In this document: piece after piece, positions 6,494 to 10,881 of the stretch | Position numbering within the stretch: the first letter of the stretch is position 1 | Layout: each line of letters opens with the position of its first letter | Assembly: GCA_013003415.1 (NCBI GenBank) | Contig: JABDJR010000132.1 | Span: 1 to 10,881 of the forward strand | Reading direction: 5' to 3' | Origin: Candidatus Eiseniibacteriota bacterium | GTDB taxonomy: Bacteria > Eisenbacteria > RBG-16-71-46 > JABDJR01 | Length of the DNA stretch: 10,881 nt | Notes under the pieces: generated by a model | Told to the model about the DNA's origin: nothing | Databases searched by the model: none | Seen by the model: only the letters and a program-made list of their open reading frames with translations | Made by a program: the position numbers and the translations under genes

Positions 6494-7887
6494 CGCGGAC
6501 CGTCGGCACGATCTTCAACAACCCAACCTGCGGCAGCCAGAGCGTCGCGTGCTTCATCGGCTTTGGCCCAGTCTTTCGAGGCACGCGCATCGTTTCTTTG
6601 CTTTAAGAGAGCTTGGATCTCTTCCGGGATGTCTTCCCCTTCGTCCTCAAGAGGCAACCAGAACAAACCCAACACCTGCCCAAGTTCAAACAAACTGTCG
6701 ACAGCGCTTTGTACGGCCGGGCTTTTCGAGCCTGGAGTTTCATCGAGGGCGCGATTGATGGTGCGTGAAAGATCGAACAAAGAACCGAGGGCGCGCGCGG
6801 TGTTGAAGTCGTCGCTCATGGCCTCGATGAACGCCTCGCGGTGCTTGGCACCTTCGGCCTGGATTTCTTCTTCGCGAGGATGCTCGCCAGCCAAGGTTCG
6901 CTTTGCCGCCTCCAACAACGTATTTCGAAGTTTGCCGTAGGCTTTCTCTGCCTCGCGGAGACGCTCTTCAATGAACTCGATCGGTGAGCGGTAGTGCGTG
7001 CTTTGCAGATAGAAACGAATCGCCTCGGGCTCAAAGTCTTCTACAACCTCGCTGATGGGGCGAAACTTGAAGGTCGACTTCGACATCTTTTCGCCGCCCA
7101 AAGTGACCCAGCCGTTGTGAACCCAGTAATTTGAAAAGCACTTGCCACTTGCGCCTTCACTTTGCGCGATTTCGTTTTCATGATGGGGAAAGATGAGATC
7201 TTCTCCCCCGCCGTGAATGTCGAGGGTTTCACCCAGGTACTTCATGCTCATGGCTGAGCATTCAATATGCCAACCGGGCCGCCCCGAACCCCACGGAGTT
7301 TCCCAGGCGGGCTCCCCTGGTTTAGCCGACTTCCACAGGGCAAAATCGAGCGGGTCTTCTTTAGCTTCATCGACTTGCACACGCGAGCCCGACTGCAGGT
7401 CATCGATGTTTTTCTTGGATAGTTTGCCGTAGCCGTTGAAGGAGCGAACACGATAAAAAACATCGCCGTTGGGAGCCGCGTAGGCCTTCCCTTTGTCGAT
7501 CAGCTTTTGGATAATGTCGATGATCTCTTGGATGTGTTCGGTAACGCGCGGGTAGTGGCTCGCGGACTTGATGTTGAGCATGTCCGCGTACTTCAAGAAC
7601 AGAACTTCGTTGCGCCGGGCAACCACCGTAAAGTCGACACCTTCGTCGTTGGCAATGGCGATGATCTTGTCATCGACATCGGTGAAGTTGTAGACGAAGG
7701 TCACCTCATCCCCTTGCCACTCAAAAAACCGACGAATGCTGTCCCCGACGATAGAGGACCTCATGTGTCCCACGTGGGGGACATTCTGAACGGTGACGCC
7801 ACACACATACATGCCAACGTGACCGGCGCGAACCGGTTCGAAGGGGACTTTTTCACCTTTGAGTGTGTCGTAAATGCGGATGCTCAC
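6478..7887 (-). CDS. cysS: Cysteinyl-tRNA synthetase
   Basis: This class I aminoacyl-tRNA synthetase charges tRNA-Cys with cysteine using ATP in the cytoplasm. The 469-residue product is full length for the family (E. coli 461). The four zinc ligands that select cysteine are present: C29 (MYVCG), C210 (HIECSAMS), H235 and E239 (PHHENE). The class I signatures are HVGH (38-41, a conservative HIGH variant) and KMSKS (267-271). The C-terminal helical anticodon region with the DDFNTARAL motif follows. The start is GTG at 7885-7887 with AGAGGA about 8 nt upstream. The gene appears to stand alone: it is divergent from the persulfide dioxygenase gene and about 275 bp from the next gene on its strand. 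Identification is essentially certain. Confidence 0.98.
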   Translation of the reverse strand: MSIRIYDTLKGEKVPFEPVRAGHVGMYVCGVTVQNVPHVGHMRSSIVGDSIRRFFEWQGDEVTFVYNFTDVDDKIIAIANDEGVDFTVVARRNEVLFLKYADMLNIKSASHYPRVTEHIQEIIDIIQKLIDKGKAYAAPNGDVFYRVRSFNGYGKLSKKNIDDLQSGSRVQVDEAKEDPLDFALWKSAKPGEPAWETPWGSGRPGWHIECSAMSMKYLGETLDIHGGGEDLIFPHHENEIAQSEGASGKCFSNYWVHNGWVTLGGEKMSKSTFKFRPISEVVEDFEPEAIRFYLQSTHYRSPIEFIEERLREAEKAYGKLRNTLLEAAKRTLAGEHPREEEIQAEGAKHREAFIEAMSDDFNTARALGSLFDLSRTINRALDETPGSKSPAVQSAVDSLFELGQVLGLFWLPLEDEGEDIPEEIQALLKQRNDARASKDWAKADEARDALAAAGWVVEDRADGPRLKRK

Positions 7888-8005
7888 CGTAGTTTCCTCT
7901 TGGCCTAGCCGATTTCCCGGCCGGATGACATAGAATGGGGCTTGAAAGACAATTGGCGGAAGAGTTTACCAGTCTCGAAGATCAAATACGAGAACTCTCA
8001 ACCCG

Positions 8006-8037
8006 TTTTCTAACAACGATTTAACCAATTTTCTAAC
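8006..8037. repeat. Paired TTTTCTAAC repeat in the divergent intergenic region
   Basis: The 9-mer TTTTCTAAC occurs at 8006-8014 and 8029-8037, 23 bp from start to start, in an AT-rich stretch midway between the divergent genes. It could be a repeated regulator site, but this is only inference; no factor is identified. Confidence 0.3.
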
Positions 8038-8070
8038 CCTTGAGCACCACAAATCCTGGATTTGGCGTCT

Positions 8071-8098
8071 TCGACCCCCTGGCTTCGCGTGCTAAGGT
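8071..8098 (+). promoter_or_regulatory. Candidate promoter of the CstB-like / phosphatase operon
   Basis: TCGACC (8071-8076) and TAAGGT (8093-8098) are separated by 16 bp, and the -10 is preceded by TGC, giving an extended -10. The predicted start near 8105 leaves a leader of about 30 nt to the ATG at 8136. The hexamers each match consensus only partly, so this is a moderate to weak call. Confidence 0.35.
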
Positions 8099-8135
8099 CA
8101 CCTGGCGCGGGTGCCTTTTTTCCAAAGAGACATCA

Positions 8136-9527
8136 ATGATCCTAAAACAGTACTACTTAGGGTGTTTAGCCCACGCTTCCTACCTGATTGCCGACCCCAC
8201 CACCAAGGTGGCGGCTCTCGTCGACCCTCAAAGGGATATCGACCACTACCTTGAGGAAGCAGCAGCCCTCGACCTTTCTATCCAGCACGTTTTTCTGACT
8301 CACTTCCACGCCGACTTCTTGGCCGGCCACATCGAAGTGCAAAAGAAGACCGGAGCCAAGATTTACCTCGGACGGGCCGCCAACGCGGAGTACACCTTCC
8401 ATGGGCTCAAAGATGGGGATGTCATTTCCCTTGGCGAGGTGGAACTACGCATTCTGGAAACCCCGGGGCACACTCCGGAAGGTATTTGTTTGCTCGTAGC
8501 CGAAAACGCGGAAGCCAAGCCTTCAGCCATTCTCACCGGAGACACGCTTTTTATTGGAGACGTGGGTCGCCCCGATCTCTTGGCCTCGGTTGGCGTTACA
8601 GCCGAAGATCTCGCGGGCATGCTCTACGATTCTATTCACCAAAAAATTCTGCCCTTACCCGACAGTGTCGTGATCTACCCTGCTCATGGCGCAGGCTCGT
8701 CCTGCGGGAAGAACATCAGCTCGGAAACGTTTGCCCGACTGGGAGACCAACGCGAAGTGAACCCCATGCTTCAGCCCATGAGCAAAGATGCCTTTGTTGA
8801 AAAGCTCACTGCAAACATGGCACCGGCACCGCCCTACTTTTCTTACGACGCTCAACTCAACAAGCAGAATCGACCGACTCTCGACGAAAACCTCGAGAAG
8901 ACGCTCAAGCCCCTCTCCCTCGAAGACACCATGCGCCTCGGCAACACCGGTGCGGTGCTTCTCGACGTTCACACCGCCGATGAATATGCGAAGAACCACA
9001 TGTTCGGCACCGTTAACATCGGCCTCCAAGGTTCCTTTGCCACTTGGGTAGGAACCATGCTCGATCCCAAAACCCCCATCGTGATCATCGCCGATCCTGG
9101 CCGCGAACAAGAAGCGGCTACGCGTCTCGGTCGAATCGGATTTGATTCGATCGCCGGATATCTCGATGGAGGCATGAACGCCCTCAAAGAACGAGACGAT
9201 CTCGTTCGAAGTTATCAGCGGTCCACGCCCGAGAGCCTTGCCCAGGCCCTCGACTCGGACCAACCGCCCTTGGTTATCGACGTCCGCACCCTTGCCGAAT
9301 GGAATGACACCCATATCGAAGGCAGCTTGCACATCCCGTTGCCGGAACTCGAAGCACGCATGCGCGAAATCCCAAAAGATCGGGATCTGATTGCGCTTTG
9401 CCGCTCCGGGTACCGATCATCGATTGCGTCAAGCATGCTCGAACGTCATGGGTTCACCTCGGTCACGGATGCGGAAGGGGGAATTCTGGCCTGGACTGCC
9501 TACCATGTAGGAGCTGGTCCGCAATAA
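8136..9527 (+). CDS. CstB-like persulfide dioxygenase fused to a pseudo-rhodanese and an active rhodanese
   Basis: The 463-residue protein is predicted to oxidise glutathione- or other low-molecular-weight persulfides to sulfite and transfer sulfane sulfur, as in S. aureus CstB. The N-terminal metallo-beta-lactamase fold (1-210) shows the ETHE1/PDO-type iron site: H56, H58, D60, H65 in THFHADFLAGH, H112 (TPGHT), D136 (TGDTLF) and H184 (YPAHG). C190 in GSSCGKN matches the extra cysteine near the CstB metal site. The first rhodanese domain (about 258-350) has ADPGRE where the catalytic cysteine loop should be, so it is likely inactive. The second (about 365-457) keeps a full loop, CRSGYRS with C422. 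The start was set at ATG 8136, where the family N-terminus MILKQYYLGCLAHASY begins; AAAGAGA is the weak Shine-Dalgarno. A phosphatase gene follows 12 bp later. No CstR-like regulator is in the window. Confidence 0.9.
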   Translation: MILKQYYLGCLAHASYLIADPTTKVAALVDPQRDIDHYLEEAAALDLSIQHVFLTHFHADFLAGHIEVQKKTGAKIYLGRAANAEYTFHGLKDGDVISLGEVELRILETPGHTPEGICLLVAENAEAKPSAILTGDTLFIGDVGRPDLLASVGVTAEDLAGMLYDSIHQKILPLPDSVVIYPAHGAGSSCGKNISSETFARLGDQREVNPMLQPMSKDAFVEKLTANMAPAPPYFSYDAQLNKQNRPTLDENLEKTLKPLSLEDTMRLGNTGAVLLDVHTADEYAKNHMFGTVNIGLQGSFATWVGTMLDPKTPIVIIADPGREQEAATRLGRIGFDSIAGYLDGGMNALKERDDLVRSYQRSTPESLAQALDSDQPPLVIDVRTLAEWNDTHIEGSLHIPLPELEARMREIPKDRDLIALCRSGYRSSIASSMLERHGFTSVTDAEGGILAWTAYHVGAGPQ

Positions 9528-9539
9528 AGCGGGACGTTC

Positions 9540-10475
9540 ATGAGCGTTGCAGAAGAGAGCATTCGAAGCACACGTAAGCCTCGCAACTTAAGAAGAACGG
9601 TTGCGGTGGGTGACCTTCACGGGCATTTGGATGGGCTAAAAACCATCCTCAACGAAGCCAAATTGATCGACGGAGACTCCTGGCGTGGAGGGCGATCGAT
9701 TCTGGTTCAACTCGGTGATGTGGTTGACCGGGGTCCCCAGTCCGTTCCCACCTACGACTACCTTGCCGACCTCCAAGTTCGGGCCAGCAAAGGTAAAGGC
9801 GAAGTGGTTCGTCTTTTGGGAAACCATGAAGTCATGCTGCTTGAAGGCGACTTTCAGTTTGCCGACTTCCCCAACCCGGAAAAAATGGCGGACCGGATTC
9901 GAGAAGATGTTTTGGCCGGACGCGTGCTTGCCGCTCACGCCTACGGTGGTTGGTTATTCACCCACGCCGGCGCCGGCTTTTCGCTTTTGCAGCGCTTGCG
10001 CAACGAAATGCGCAGTTCGGAAGAACGCACGAAGCGCTTCACCCTGAAACGCCTCGCCGCCCATCTCAATCAGAAACTTCATGTCGCGGTTAGAAACGGA
10101 GACTATTCCGACCCCATCTTCGCGGTTGGCGAGGCTCGCGGCGGCGAGAGTGCCACCGGAGGTATCTTTTGGGCCGACTACGACGAGGAATTACACGCGC
10201 CATCCAGAGCGCCACGATTTCACCAAGTTTTTGGACACACCCCCGAAGGCTACAAGGGGGCAAAGTTTCGTCGCGCTACGGACGGCCGTCGTATCAACAT
10301 CGACATTGGTATCAATGACGATTTGGGCGGCAACATGGGTTACTTGGAGATCCGAAATCGGGAGGCGATTGCTCACTACATCAACAAAGATGGCGTGGTT
10401 GTGGAAAGCCTTGGCGTTGCCGAGCGTCTACCAAAACCGGTGGCAAGTCCGGATCCCGATCGGTCAGCGGCTTAG
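9540..10475 (+). CDS. PPP-family metallophosphoesterase (Shewanella-like / bacterial protein phosphatase type)
   Basis: The 311-residue calcineurin-like phosphoesterase shows all PPP signature motifs in order: GDLHGH (24-29), GDVVDRG (59-65), GNHE (94-97), a metal histidine in FTHAG (H142) and a second in FGHT (H233). Such enzymes use two metal ions to hydrolyse phosphoester bonds. The long insert after GNHE (EVMLLEGDFQ...) and the overall length resemble bacterial Shewanella-like protein phosphatases more than ApaH diadenosine tetraphosphatase, but the substrate (phosphoprotein or nucleotide) is not settled. No signal peptide or membrane segment is seen. The ATG start lies 12 bp after the stop of the persulfide dioxygenase gene, with only a weak GGGAC upstream, so co-transcription and perhaps coupling are likely. 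Its TAG overlaps the stop of the convergent gene. Confidence 0.87.
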   Translation: MSVAEESIRSTRKPRNLRRTVAVGDLHGHLDGLKTILNEAKLIDGDSWRGGRSILVQLGDVVDRGPQSVPTYDYLADLQVRASKGKGEVVRLLGNHEVMLLEGDFQFADFPNPEKMADRIREDVLAGRVLAAHAYGGWLFTHAGAGFSLLQRLRNEMRSSEERTKRFTLKRLAAHLNQKLHVAVRNGDYSDPIFAVGEARGGESATGGIFWADYDEELHAPSRAPRFHQVFGHTPEGYKGAKFRRATDGRRINIDIGINDDLGGNMGYLEIRNREAIAHYINKDGVVVESLGVAERLPKPVASPDPDRSAA

Positions 10476-10881
10476 ATTCCTAGCCAGAACAAACTAACCA
10501 CCGCCGCCCCGCCCACTTGAAGCAGCGCGTTGTCCCAACCGTGGGGAGCACTGGCCTCGATGAGGGTACAAACGAAACCCGCTAGCGCCACTCGCCCCAA
10601 ATCGGTGGCGGGCACCCACAATCCGCTTACCAAACGAATCCCTAGCACAATGGCTAGGCAGCACATGATGAAAACGGCCAGCGAACCTTCCAAAGTCCGT
10701 GTGGTAGGAACGCCTCGGCGAGCAGGAACGCGATAGTGGTGCTTTCCAAAACGCACACCAACCGGTTCTCCCACCGCATCGCCCAAGCCGGTCACCAAGA
10801 ACCCGACAATACTCCAAATTCCGAAAAGAAGATTGGCCACCAGCCCGCCAAATAGGGTGGCAAAAAACGGAACCAAGACAT
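10472..10881 (-). CDS. Membrane protein of dolichol/phytol kinase - CTP transferase type, C-terminal part (cut by right edge)
   Basis: The reading frame stays open to the right edge, so the N-terminus is missing. The visible 136 or so residues are strongly hydrophobic, with about four predicted membrane segments. They carry the motifs GLGDAVGEPVGVRFGKHHY and RTLEGSLAVF, then a late E-x(5)-GWDNAL segment. The same order (GDxxAxxxGxxFGK, KTxEGSxA, E...DNL) is found in the CTP-dependent polyprenol/phytol kinase and phosphatidate cytidylyltransferase-like families, which phosphorylate or activate isoprenoid alcohols and lipids in the membrane. Which substrate applies cannot be told. The TAA stop (10472-10474) overlaps the stop of the convergent phosphatase gene, and no terminator separates them. 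Confidence 0.7.
   Translation of the reverse strand, partial: VLVPFFATLFGGLVANLLFGIWSIVGFLVTGLGDAVGEPVGVRFGKHHYRVPARRGVPTTRTLEGSLAVFIMCCLAIVLGIRLVSGLWVPATDLGRVALAGFVCTLIEASAPHGWDNALLQVGGAAVVSLFWLGI

Larger units (their letters stand above)
7888..8135. other. Divergent intergenic region between cysS and the CstB-like operon
   Basis: About 250 bp lie between the two start codons. It contains a paired 9-mer repeat and a plausible plus-strand promoter (both listed separately). No clear consensus promoter for cysS was found, and no T-box-like leader is recognisable upstream of cysS. An open frame beginning at the TTG at 8040 extends the CstB-like gene but does not resemble the family. Confidence 0.6.

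Noticed and set aside
8040..8135. N-terminal extension of the CstB-like protein from a TTG at 8040
   Set aside because: The extra 32 residues do not resemble the family, and the ATG at 8136 begins exactly at the conserved N-terminus; the candidate promoter also lies inside the extension.
8655..9332. 225-codon minus-strand open frame opposite the CstB-like gene
   Set aside because: Antisense shadow of a gene with intact catalytic motifs; no ribosome binding site or family resemblance.
1..10881. CRISPR arrays, insertion sequences, phage genes, toxin-antitoxin or defence systems
   Set aside because: No regularly spaced repeats, transposase or integrase motifs, or long terminal inverted repeats were seen; the tRNA genes show no attachment-site duplication.

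Overview
The window looks like chromosomal DNA from a moderately GC-rich bacterium. The clearest lineage hint is a 1,284-residue secreted protein ending in an 'APNPF ... GIYFYRIE ... KMVLLR' module. This is the FlgD-Ig-like / type IX secretion (T9SS) sorting-type C-terminus common in Bacteroidota-related (FCB) phyla and in several uncultured candidate phyla. The EF-Tu switch I (RGITIATAHVEY) is not specific enough to narrow this down. The lineage assignment is inference; nothing here names a genus.

Layout. (1) Positions 1-998, minus strand: a translation operon reading tRNA-Thr(TGT), tRNA-Tyr(GTA), tRNA-Gly(TCC), tRNA-Thr(GGT), tuf (cut by the left edge). This is the same gene order as E. coli thrU-tyrU-glyT-thrT-tufB. 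Two near-consensus sigma70 promoters are visible, one ahead of the whole operon and one between tRNA-Gly and tRNA-Thr(GGT). (2) Positions 1063-6203, minus strand: a large exported modular protein, with a DadA-like FAD amino-acid oxidoreductase gene only 14 bp downstream. (3) Positions 6478-7887, minus strand: cysteinyl-tRNA synthetase. (4) Positions 8136-10475, plus strand: a two-gene operon made of a CstB-like persulfide dioxygenase-rhodanese fusion and a PPP-family metallophosphatase 12 bp downstream. (5) Positions 10472-10881, minus strand: the C-terminal part of a polytopic membrane protein of the dolichol/phytol kinase - CTP transferase type. Its stop codon overlaps the stop of the convergent phosphatase gene.

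How the genes fit together: the left end is protein-synthesis housekeeping and cysS is also housekeeping. The CstB-like enzyme is predicted to detoxify persulfides and reactive sulfur; its position divergent from cysS gives a loose sulfur/cysteine theme, but no functional link is shown. I see no mobile element, CRISPR array, phage module or defence system. The least explained elements are the large secreted protein with its tightly linked oxidoreductase, and the dual-promoter tRNA-tuf arrangement.
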